Shown piece by piece: positions 1 to 7,239 of a stretch of DNA of 14,770 bases (within the stretch, counting starts at the first letter, position 1; each line of letters begins with the position of its first letter). The notes below the pieces were generated by a model. The model was given only the letters and a program-made list of their open reading frames with translations, did not search any database and was not told where the DNA came from. Where the stretch lies: positions 1 through 14,770 of the forward strand of contig DYLB01000035.1 of NCBI GenBank assembly GCA_020722305.1. Reading direction: 5' to 3'. Position numbers and translations under genes: made by a program. This DNA comes from Anaerolinea thermophila. GTDB lineage: Bacteria; Chloroflexota; Anaerolineae; Anaerolineales; Villigracilaceae.

Positions 1-285
1 TTTGCGCCTTGGCGGCTTCGCGTTAAGTTTTTGGAGTTTTTGCAGTGGACTCAACTACATTTTCGGTATCTATTCAGCCTTCGGTTGATCCGCTAATCTG
101 CGCCAATGCTTCGATAAGGTCTCGATAGCACTTCGTGCCACAGGCAGGCTCGACCGCCAACTCAGCACAAGTTTTCGCTAATCCTTTGCGGTTTTGAGGC
201 CTTTTTATTCGTGGAGATTAGCGAAGATTAGCGGAGTAAATGCTCTTTTCGACGTTGGGCTGAATGGTTACCAGGTCGTCAGCAT
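1..285. repeat. Non-coding stretch with degenerate dispersed repeats
   Basis: No convincing gene is seen here. The stretch is a mosaic of repeat fragments. The words TCCGCTAATCTGCG (89-102) and CGAAGATTAGCGGA (222-235) are inverted copies of each other with one mismatch, and a third CGCTAATC lies near 175. A second module, GGTCTCGATA (118-127) followed by GCTCGACC (148-155), resembles the internal part of the repeat at 2380-2544, whose reverse complement also contains GGTCTCGATA. These look like decayed members of intergenic repeat families. The family assignment is inference from shared words only. Confidence 0.55.
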
Positions 286-317
286 AAAAATCGGGGCCGG
301 TTATTGACCAGCCCCGA
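286..317 (-). terminator. Intrinsic terminator of the minus-strand gene ending at 338
   Basis: The 7-bp arms TCGGGGC (291-297) and GCCCCGA (311-317) form a stem. It is extended inward by GGT/ACC after one mismatch, leaving a 5-base loop. Read on the minus strand, the hairpin is followed at once by five T residues (complement of AAAAA, 286-290). It lies 20 bases past the stop codon at 338-340, where an intrinsic terminator is expected. Confidence 0.8.
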
Positions 318-337
318 AACTTTTTACTTCTCTCTCC

Positions 338-1663
338 TCACTTTTTACTCCCCTTGAACTCATCCATATAGACCTTGATCGCCGGCAGCCCGGTCAGCTT
401 CTCGTAGAAGAAGTTGTTGACCAGGTTGATGACTTCGGCCCGGGCGGCTTCTACTTCGGCGTGCATCTCGTGGCCGGATTCCTGCTTGTCGAGCGAGCGG
501 CGCAGCCTGAGCAGGTGACGCACCACCATCGACTCTTCGTCGCCTTCGAGGGCCTCGATCACCGACAGGACCAACCCGTCGGCCTGGGAGGTCACGTTCG
601 AGATCGGGATGGTCGAGCCGGGGGTGCAGCACTCCTCCATCGTGCGGAACAGCGACCAGACCTGGTAGAGCATCGAGGCCGGCTCGTCGAACAGCTCCCG
701 GATGAAGGCTGCTTCCTCGTAGCGCCCGGTCAGGCGGAAGACGTTGTACATTCGTTTGGCGGCCTTGCCGTAGTTGATGTCTTTGGTCAGGTACTTGTTG
801 ACTTCCTTTTCCAACTGCTCGACGTACTCGTCCAGGGCGTCGGCCGAGACGTGCTGGGCCAGTTTCGAGAAGATCGGCACGGACTCGGCTTCGAGGTAGA
901 TTTCCTGGAAGTACGGATCGAGATACCCGTCCAGCGGTGTGATCGTCCCGTCCGGCGCCTCCCACGTGACGTCGAGCATGTTGCTGGCGTTGACCAGTTG
1001 GCCGCGCACCCCGTCCGAAACGACCCAATCCAGTTTGCACCAGCCGGGGTCGAGCATCACGTCCTCCCAGCGGATGGCGACCGTCTGCCCGTCGGGGAGC
1101 ATCACGTCGAACTGGCCGCGCTCGATCTCCTCCGGCGACCAGGCAATCGGACTCCCTTTCGATTTTGGCTTCCCGTCCCGGATCACGTCCATCGGGAAGT
1201 TGCCGAACTTGACCTCGATCAGCAGATGGGTCGGCCCTTTGACCGTTTCCAGCGCCTTCCGACGCATCTGTTCGGCCAGGATAGCGCAGGCTGCCTCGCG
1301 AGTCTCGGCCAGGATGTTGATCCGCTCGAAGAAATCCGCATCGCCGGGGTAGCTCTGGATCTTGGACTGGGCCGCCGAACCCGAGAGCGCCAACGCCGTT
1401 TCGACTTTTCCCGGCACATCGGCGAACTCGACCAGCCGCCCAATCCTGCGGAAATGCTCCAGGTCGGCGTCGCTGAAATCGAGCATGGACACTTTGTGGC
1501 CGAAGACGCCGGTGCGCACATCCTGGACGATGCTGCTTTCGCCCTGCTCGGCGGCCATGGCGGTCAGCCATTGCAGCGCCTCGGATTCGTCCATTTCCAC
1601 GCCCAGGCGCCGGGCGGAGTTGATGATGCGTTCCAAATCTTGCTTGGGGGCTGGCTGGGTCAT
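338..1663 (-). CDS. Uncharacterised protein with a nucleotidyltransferase-like signature
   Basis: The protein has 441 residues and its overall family is not recognised. Residues 91-111 read LALSGS, then eleven residues, then DADF. This fits the general Pol-beta-type nucleotidyltransferase pattern hG[GS]x(9-13)Dh[DE]h, with G95-S96 as the glycine-serine pair and D108 and D110 as possible metal ligands. E150 in LLIEVKFG could be the third acidic residue. Downstream are a charged helical stretch (about 275-345, with KRMYNVFRLTGR at 303-314) and a helical C-terminus. No signal peptide or membrane segment is seen, so it is probably cytosolic. An AAGGAGAG ribosome site (1667-1674) supports the ATG at 1663. 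The exonuclease gene lies 58 bases upstream on the same strand, so the two may be cotranscribed. The substrate is unknown; tRNA, poly(A) or small-molecule transfer are all possible. The gene is certain, the fold is a tentative inference. Confidence 0.6.
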   Translation of the reverse strand: MTQPAPKQDLERIINSARRLGVEMDESEALQWLTAMAAEQGESSIVQDVRTGVFGHKVSMLDFSDADLEHFRRIGRLVEFADVPGKVETALALSGSAAQSKIQSYPGDADFFERINILAETREAACAILAEQMRRKALETVKGPTHLLIEVKFGNFPMDVIRDGKPKSKGSPIAWSPEEIERGQFDVMLPDGQTVAIRWEDVMLDPGWCKLDWVVSDGVRGQLVNASNMLDVTWEAPDGTITPLDGYLDPYFQEIYLEAESVPIFSKLAQHVSADALDEYVEQLEKEVNKYLTKDINYGKAAKRMYNVFRLTGRYEEAAFIRELFDEPASMLYQVWSLFRTMEECCTPGSTIPISNVTSQADGLVLSVIEALEGDEESMVVRHLLRLRRSLDKQESGHEMHAEVEAARAEVINLVNNFFYEKLTGLPAIKVYMDEFKGSKK

Positions 1664-1689
1664 TTTCTCTCCTTATTTTCGAGGTTGAA

Positions 1690-1743
1690 CGCGGATGAAC
1701 GCGGAGAACGCAGATTTTTCTTTATTTTCCGTGTTCATCCGCG
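1690..1743. repeat. Imperfect inverted repeat with 16-base arms
   Basis: Left arm CGCGGATGAACGCGGA (1690-1705) pairs with right arm TCCGTGTTCATCCGCG (1728-1743), with one mismatch and a 22-base, T-rich loop. A shortened copy of the motif (GCTCGTCCGCG) follows at about 1743-1753. The right arm lies inside the 3' end of the exonuclease gene. No T-run follows the stem on the minus strand, so it is not an obvious terminator. It is more likely a dispersed repeat of the GCGGATGAACGCGGA kind. Confidence 0.7.
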
Positions 1744-2294
1744 CTCGTCCGCGTCCCATTGAAGTTCAGCATCTTCCTGAACAATACGGCCTGGTCGAGG
1801 GCGTCTTGCAGGGCATTGTGGGTCAGCGGGTGGTGGGTAGCGAGGTGATTCGACACCTGGGCGAAGCCGGTCTCGGCCCAGGTCACGCCGTTTTGGCCCA
1901 TGAAGTAGGCCTTGATGTCCAGGGCGCTGTGGCCGAAGGGATTGCGGCCCAAATAACGGTGGAAATACTCGGCGACGAACATCCAGTCGAAAGGGGCGTT
2001 GAAGGCCACGAAGACCGGCCTCCCGTCCGGGGGTGTGACGGAGGCGAGCCAGGCCTCGAACTGAAGTAAAGCCTGTTCGGGCGGGAGTCCGCTGCGGGTC
2101 AGTTCGTCCAAGTCCAGCCCGCACACAGCCAGGGCTTCGGGCGTAAAACTGGACTTGTCCGGCTTGAGTTCGACGTAGAAGGTCTGGGCCGGGTCGAGCG
2201 CCAGGCAGGCCCCGATGGAAAGCAGGGCATACTGTGACGGGTTCGGCCCGGCAGTCTCGACATCCACGGAGATGTAAGTTTCAGTGTGGGGCAT
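1722..2294 (-). CDS. DEDDh-family 3'-5' exonuclease (DnaQ/RNase T-like)
   Basis: This 190-residue protein has the three exonuclease motifs of the DnaQ-like superfamily. ExoI is D11-V-E13-T. ExoII is VAFNAPFDWMF with D103. ExoIII is H159-N-A-L-Q-D164-A, the H-x4-D form that defines the DEDDh branch. D126 is a further conserved-looking acid. Such enzymes use two metal ions to remove nucleotides from 3' ends of DNA or RNA. The length and lack of extra domains fit a stand-alone exonuclease (proofreading-subunit-like, RNase T-like or oligoribonuclease-like); the substrate cannot be told from sequence. The last roughly dozen residues (NGTRTSADEHGK) are encoded by or next to an inverted repeat and are probably not part of the ancestral fold. 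A TATAAT box lies only six bases upstream of the ATG, suggesting a leaderless mRNA. It is transcribed divergently from dnaG. Confidence 0.88.
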   Translation of the reverse strand: MPHTETYISVDVETAGPNPSQYALLSIGACLALDPAQTFYVELKPDKSSFTPEALAVCGLDLDELTRSGLPPEQALLQFEAWLASVTPPDGRPVFVAFNAPFDWMFVAEYFHRYLGRNPFGHSALDIKAYFMGQNGVTWAETGFAQVSNHLATHHPLTHNALQDALDQAVLFRKMLNFNGTRTSADEHGK

Positions 2295-2300
2295 GGGGGT

Positions 2301-2333
2301 ATTATACGAGACTCCTCTGCTTTAAGATCACAA
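2301..2333 (-). promoter_or_regulatory. Putative promoter of the exonuclease gene, possibly leaderless
   Basis: On the minus strand a perfect TATAAT (complement of 2301-2306) sits six bases upstream of the ATG at 2294. A normal discriminator would put the transcription start at or within a base or two of the A of that ATG. A -35-like TTGTGA is at 2333-2328, but the 21-base spacer is longer than usual. A GAGGAG sequence lies upstream of the -10 box and would not be in the mRNA if this promoter is used. Confidence 0.5.
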
Positions 2334-2335
2334 GT

Positions 2336-2366
2336 TTGGTAAATTCCCCAAAACAAGTCTATAATT
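2336..2366 (+). promoter_or_regulatory. Putative dnaG-rpoD promoter
   Basis: A perfect TATAAT -10 box (2361-2366) is preceded by a weak TTGGTT (2336-2341) at a 19-base spacing. Transcription would start near 2373, giving a leader of about 220 bases that contains the whole repeat element at 2380-2544 and the heptamer tract. This is prediction from consensus only; a second, closer start is possible. Confidence 0.45.
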
Positions 2367-2379
2367 CAAACGCGTCCCT

Positions 2380-2544
2380 GTCACTGCGACCGCTGGTCGA
2401 GTAGTCCTGAGCATAGCGAAGTCGAAGGACGTATCGAGACCAGATGGCGAAGCAGTCTCCTGATGCAACGGGAGATTGCTTCGAGGCCCTTCGACTCCCG
2501 CTTCGACTTTGCTCAGCGTCCGCTCAGGGCATCTCGCAATGACA
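2380..2544. repeat. 165-bp dispersed repeat element with inverted ends
   Basis: The element is bounded by TGTCACTGCGA (2380-2390) and TCGCAATGACA (2534-2544), which are inverted copies with one mismatch. Inside, CTGGTCGAGTAGTCCT is roughly complementary to a stretch ending GTATCGAGACCAG (to about 2443). GGAGATTGCTTCGAGG and CCCTTCGACT words follow. The element at 11659-11802 has similar ends (GTCATTGCAAG and CACAATGAC) and shares GCGAAGTCGAAGGACG and GGGATTGCTTC/GGAGATTGCTTC words. It encodes no protein, so it may be a non-autonomous or palindromic intergenic repeat. Mobility is inference. Confidence 0.7.
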
Positions 2545-2560
2545 AACCTGATTACTGGTC

Positions 2561-2595
2561 ACTGAATACTGAATACTAAATACTGAATACTGAAT
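2561..2595 (+). repeat. Heptanucleotide microsatellite (ACTGAAT)5 running into the dnaG start
   Basis: Five contiguous 7-base units are present: ACTGAAT, ACTGAAT, ACTAAAT, ACTGAAT, ACTGAAT, with one substitution in the third. The last unit ends at 2595 and supplies the first two bases of the dnaG ATG (2594-2596). The tract therefore occupies the whole place where a Shine-Dalgarno sequence would be. No purine-rich ribosome site is seen within 20 bases of the start. Confidence 0.9.
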
Positions 2596-4555
2596 GACTG
2601 CCATAGATGAAGTCAAAGCCCGCATAGATATCGTTGACCTGGTCTCCGGGGCCGGGGTCAAATTGCGCCGCGCCGGACGCAACTATATCGGTTTTTGCCC
2701 GTTCCACAGCAACACCAAAACCCCGGCCTTCGTCGTCTGGCCGGAGACCGGCACCTGGCGCTGTTTCGGCCAGTGCAACGAGGGCGGCGACGTCTTCAAG
2801 TTCGTGATGAAGAAGGAAGGCTGGGACTTCGCCGAGACCCTGCGTTACCTGGCGGAGCGGGCCGGGGTGCAGTTGGAACCGCTCACCCCCCAGAAGCAGG
2901 AGCAGATCGAGGAACACGACCGCCTGCGCTCCCTGCTCGAGGAGGCGGTGATTTTCTACCGCGGCCACCTGCTGAATCATTCGGATGTGCTGACTTATCT
3001 CCACGACCAGCGCGGCCTGACCGACGCCACAATCGAGACTTTTGGCCTGGGTTACGCCCCGAATAGCTGGGACGCGGCCCTCAAACATTTCACCGGGCGC
3101 GGCTACACCGAACAGGAGTTGATAGATGCCGGCCTCCTCACCGTCCGCGAAGACGAAACACGCAACACGCAACACGCAACTCCTAACTCGCATCTCGCAT
3201 CCCGAATTTACGACCGCTTCCGCCACCGCATCATGATCCCGATCCGCGACGAGCGCGGGCGCATGGCCGGGTTTGGGGCGCGGGTGGTGGACCCGAACGA
3301 CATTCCCAAATTCCTGAATTCCCCGCAGACGCCGCTCTTCGACAAGGGCCGCCTGCTCTACGGCCTCGACCGCGCCCGCAAGCCGATCCGCGCCGCCGAC
3401 CAGGCGGTGATCGTCGAGGGCTACTTCGACGCCATCGCCCTGCACCAGGCAGGGTACGAGAACGTCGTCTCGCCCATGGGCACGGCGTTGACGGAAGACC
3501 AGTTGCGCCTGCTCAAGAAATTCTCGCGGCGCATCGTCCTGGCTCTCGACCCCGATGCGGCCGGGCAAAAAGCCGTGCTGCGCGGCCTCGAAGCTGCCCG
3601 CTCGGCGATGGACAAGGAAGGCCAGTGGGGTTTCGACGCCCGCGGCCTGCTGCGCCACGAATCCCGGTTGCAGGCCGATTTGCGCGTGGCGGCCATCCCC
3701 GACGAACTCGACCCGGACGAGATCGTCGCCCGCGACCCGGCGGAATGGGCCAGGATCCTCGAGAAGGCCAAGCCCATCGTCACCCACGTGATGGAGACCC
3801 TGGTTGCCGAGCAGGACATCACCCAGCCAAAAGTCAAGGCGCAGATCGCGGCCCAGGTTGTGCCGTTGATCGAAGACCTGCCCGACCCGGTCGAACGCGA
3901 CACTTATCGCCAGCAGTTGGCGCGCCTGCTCAGGGTGGATGAACGCGCGTTGATGGCCGCGCCAACTCAAAGTCCACGCGTGAGCCGGGGACGCGGCCGC
4001 CGCCAGCCGCAGACCGGGCAGGAACCGCTGGAATCCGCCCCGGGCGCGGCCGCAGTCAACCCCTCCCAGAAGCTCGAAGCCGCCTGCCTGGGCATCCTGC
4101 TCGACAAGCCCGAACTGCTCTGCCGCCTCGACCGGGTCTTGCAGGAAGGCGGTTTGAGCGCCCTGTCTTTCGAGGATTTCGGGTATACTGACCACCAGAT
4201 GCTGCTGGGGCTGATTCGCCGCTCGGCGGAGCAGGATGTGGCCGACCCGCACCGGTTTGTCATTGATAACCTGACGGATGACTTGCAGGCGCTCTATGCC
4301 AGCCTCACCCGATCCGCCGGCCCCGCCGCACGAGACGACCGGCTGCTCGAAGAACTGTTCAGGATGGTCAAGTCGTTGAGGAAAATGACCGCAAATGAAA
4401 GCCTGAACCAGTTGCGCTTTTTGCAGGAAAATGCCCAGCAACAGGACGATGCCGATACGCTGCGTGATTACCAGCAGCAAGCCGCGCAGCACATGCGCCT
4501 GCTGCGCGACCTCGACCAGGCCAGCAAATCCCTGGCCGCCAGACGAATCGAGTGA
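2594..4555 (+). CDS. dnaG: DNA primase DnaG
   Basis: DnaG synthesises the RNA primers for chromosome replication, working with the replicative helicase at the fork. The 653-residue protein shows the N-terminal CHC2 zinc site (C35, H38, C57, C61), the catalytic RNA polymerase domain with YDRFRHRIMIPI (206-217), and the TOPRIM acids E275 (VIVEGYFDA) and D319/D321 (ALDPDAAG). A low-complexity linker (about 454-490) leads to a helical C-terminal region (about 491-653), as expected for helicase binding. The start fits the family, whose N-terminus begins much like MTAIDEVKARIDIVDLV. Two oddities: the start codon overlaps a heptamer microsatellite with no visible ribosome site, and residues 188-204 are encoded by a second, degenerate heptamer tract. 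rpoD follows after three bases, so the two are cotranscribed. Confidence 0.97.
   Translation: MTAIDEVKARIDIVDLVSGAGVKLRRAGRNYIGFCPFHSNTKTPAFVVWPETGTWRCFGQCNEGGDVFKFVMKKEGWDFAETLRYLAERAGVQLEPLTPQKQEQIEEHDRLRSLLEEAVIFYRGHLLNHSDVLTYLHDQRGLTDATIETFGLGYAPNSWDAALKHFTGRGYTEQELIDAGLLTVREDETRNTQHATPNSHLASRIYDRFRHRIMIPIRDERGRMAGFGARVVDPNDIPKFLNSPQTPLFDKGRLLYGLDRARKPIRAADQAVIVEGYFDAIALHQAGYENVVSPMGTALTEDQLRLLKKFSRRIVLALDPDAAGQKAVLRGLEAARSAMDKEGQWGFDARGLLRHESRLQADLRVAAIPDELDPDEIVARDPAEWARILEKAKPIVTHVMETLVAEQDITQPKVKAQIAAQVVPLIEDLPDPVERDTYRQQLARLLRVDERALMAAPTQSPRVSRGRGRRQPQTGQEPLESAPGAAAVNPSQKLEAACLGILLDKPELLCRLDRVLQEGGLSALSFEDFGYTDHQMLLGLIRRSAEQDVADPHRFVIDNLTDDLQALYASLTRSAGPAARDDRLLEELFRMVKSLRKMTANESLNQLRFLQENAQQQDDADTLRDYQQQAAQHMRLLRDLDQASKSLAARRIE
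3157..3204 (+). repeat. Degenerate heptamer tract in frame inside dnaG
   Basis: The units are AACACGC three times (3157-3177), then AACTCCT, AACTCGC, ATCTCGC and ATCCCG-, close to seven copies with a seven-base period. They encode about residues 188-204 (ETRNTQHATPNSHLAS), low-complexity sequence just before the conserved YDRFR motif. Bacterial primases usually have a short turn here, so this looks like an in-frame repeat insertion. Confidence 0.85.
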
Positions 4556-4558
4556 TGG

Positions 4559-6142
<1,584 letters not shown>

Positions 6143-6189
6143 TCGTTGGGCAGGGGCGATCCGCCCGGTAATAAAAATCAGGAATATTT

Positions 6190-6255
6190 ATGAAGACTCC
6201 AGGTGAACCTTCCGGGTTGATGTCCCTAAAAGGTCGCCCTTACAGGAGCCTGTAA
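6190..6255 (+). CDS. Possible 21-residue small ORF before the terminator
   Basis: A 22-codon frame (ATG at 6190, TAA at 6253-6255) encodes MKTPGEPSGLMSLKGRPYRSL. CAGGA lies seven bases upstream of the ATG as a plausible ribosome site, and the stop codon overlaps the left arm of the terminator at 6254. It has no recognised family and could equally be chance, or part of a repeat, in the leader between rpoD and nuoA. It would most likely be translated from rpoD read-through mRNA. Confidence is low. Confidence 0.2.
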   Translation: MKTPGEPSGLMSLKGRPYRSL

Positions 6256-6256
6256 G
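6239..6256. repeat. Short perfect inverted repeat beside the terminator
   Basis: CTTACAGG (6239-6246) and CCTGTAAG (6249-6256) are perfect inverted copies separated by two bases. As RNA it could form a 7-bp hairpin with a four-base loop. Its last three bases are also the first of the terminator arm, so the two hairpins compete at their base. Confidence 0.5.
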
Positions 6257-6282
6257 CCCGATGACATTCATCGGGCTTTTTT
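6254..6282 (+). terminator. Strong intrinsic terminator after rpoD
   Basis: The perfect 11-bp stem AAGCCCGATGA (6254-6264) / TCATCGGGCTT (6268-6278) has a three-base loop (CAT) and is followed by T residues to 6282. It separates the dnaG-rpoD unit from the nuo operon. The stem is G+C-rich at its base, as in classical rho-independent terminators. Confidence 0.92.
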
Positions 6283-6343
6283 GGTGCATAAATCACTTCT
6301 CCTTGTGAAAAAGGATACTTAGGGTTTTCCCAAAAATCAACTA

Positions 6344-6352
6344 TGATATACT
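6344..6352 (+). promoter_or_regulatory. Extended -10 promoter of the nuo operon
   Basis: TGATATACT (6344-6352) matches the extended -10 form TGnTATAAT with one mismatch. No good -35 hexamer is seen at the usual spacing (best TTTTCC, 6325-6330), which is normal for extended -10 promoters. The predicted start is near 6359, leaving a leader of about 35 bases before nuoA. It lies 60-70 bases past the rpoD terminator, where a new operon promoter is expected. Confidence 0.6.
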
Positions 6353-6371
6353 TGTGCTTCGATACACAAGT
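6350..6371. promoter_or_regulatory. Inverted repeat overlapping the nuo promoter (possible operator)
   Basis: ACTTGTG (6350-6356) and CACAAGT (6365-6371) are perfect 7-base inverted copies around an 8-base centre. The left arm overlaps the end of the -10 box and the centre covers the predicted transcription start. This fits a repressor site better than an mRNA hairpin, because most of the left arm would lie upstream of the start. The regulator is unknown. Confidence 0.45.
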
Positions 6372-6393
6372 CCCGTAAACAAAGAGGCTGATT

Positions 6394-6750
6394 ATGCTTT
6401 TTGAGTATCTTGCTATCGCAATTTTGACAGTTTTAGCGGTCTTGGTTGCCTTGATCGCCATTGGACTGGGGGAACTCTTCGGCCCCAAAAAGAAATCGGA
6501 ATTCAAATCCATGCCTTACGAATCGGGCATGACACCCTACGGGCCGGGGACCCGGCGCATGCCGGTGCGGTTCTACCTGATCGCGGTATTATTTATCCTG
6601 TTCGACATCGAAGTGGTGTTCTTCCTGCCCTGGGCGATCGTCTTCAGGCAGCTCGGCTTGTTCGGGTTGATCGAGATGGTGATCTTTATCGCTATTTTAT
6701 TGGTTGGCTACATTTATGCCTGGAAGAAAGGAGCCTTAGAATGGGAGTAG
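6394..6750 (+). CDS. nuoA: NADH-quinone oxidoreductase subunit A
   Basis: NuoA is a small membrane subunit of complex I at the junction of the peripheral and membrane arms, near the quinone site. The 118-residue protein has three membrane segments (about 5-29, 59-82 and 88-110). The loop between the first two contains MPYESGMTPYG (40-50), in the position of the family's mobile loop; many bacteria have serine here as this one does, in place of the cysteine of the YECG form. FDIEVVFFLPWA (70-81) with D71 and E73 is the family signature. AAAGAGG (6381-6387) is a good ribosome site six bases from the ATG. The gene is first in the operon, behind its own promoter, and overlaps nuoB by ten bases, so translation is probably coupled. 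Confidence 0.95.
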   Translation: MLFEYLAIAILTVLAVLVALIAIGLGELFGPKKKSEFKSMPYESGMTPYGPGTRRMPVRFYLIAVLFILFDIEVVFFLPWAIVFRQLGLFGLIEMVIFIAILLVGYIYAWKKGALEWE

Positions 6751-7229
6751 AACAAAAACTCGGTGATATGGGGATCGTGACCACCACCCTCGAACAGATG
6801 GTCAACTGGGCCCGGACGCGCGCCATGTGGCCGATGCTCTTCGGCCTGGCCTGCTGCGCCATCGAGATGATGTCGGCCCAGGCGGCGAACTACGACATGA
6901 GCCGCTTCGGCATGGAACTGATGCGCGCCAGCCCGCGCCAATCGGACCTGATGATCGTGGCCGGGCGCGTCTCGAAGAAAATGGGTCCCGTCCTGCGCCG
7001 CCTTTACGACCAGATGCCGGAGCCGAAATGGGTAATCGCCATGGGCGATTGCGCCTCCTGCGGCGGCGTGTTCAACAACTATGCCATCTATCAGGGGGTG
7101 GATGAAGTCGTGCCGGTGGATGTCTATGTGGCGGGCTGCCCGCCGCGCCCCGAATCCCTCATCCACGCGGTGGTGACCCTGTACGAGAAAGTGCAGACCG
7201 AAAAGTTCAAGGATGCGGCGAAGGCTTAG
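6741..7229 (+). CDS. nuoB: NADH-quinone oxidoreductase subunit B
   Basis: NuoB carries Fe-S cluster N2, the last electron carrier before quinone in complex I, and sits in the connecting module on the cytoplasmic side. The 162-residue protein has the expected four cluster ligands: the adjacent pair C38-C39 (ACCAIEMM), C104 (MGDCASCGG) and C133 (AGCPPRPE). The length is typical of the short bacterial NuoB. The ATG lies inside the end of nuoA, in another frame, and has a strong AAAGGAG ribosome site about eight bases upstream. nuoC follows after ten bases. No odd features were seen. Confidence 0.97.
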   Translation: MGVEQKLGDMGIVTTTLEQMVNWARTRAMWPMLFGLACCAIEMMSAQAANYDMSRFGMELMRASPRQSDLMIVAGRVSKKMGPVLRRLYDQMPEPKWVIAMGDCASCGGVFNNYAIYQGVDEVVPVDVYVAGCPPRPESLIHAVVTLYEKVQTEKFKDAAKA

Positions 7230-7239
7230 GTAACACCCC

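Noticed and set aside
110..200. tRNA-like fold in the left-edge spacer
   Set aside because: No cloverleaf with a proper acceptor stem and T-loop (GTTCRA) could be formed. The sequence is explained by repeat modules.
461..1762. 433-codon open frame on the plus strand, antisense to the 441-residue gene
   Set aside because: It mirrors the minus-strand gene, which has a good ribosome site, a terminator and a catalytic-type motif. The plus-strand product is composition-driven, with no recognisable domain.
4154..4189. Internal rpoD promoter in dnaG (TTGAGC ... TATACT)
   Set aside because: The 24-base spacer is too long, there is no TG extension before TATACT, and it lies about 370 bases before rpoD. 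Weak evidence only.
2576..4492. 638-codon open frame on the minus strand across dnaG
   Set aside because: dnaG is unmistakable on the plus strand (zinc site and TOPRIM acids). The antisense frame is open because of G+C-rich third positions and resembles no family.
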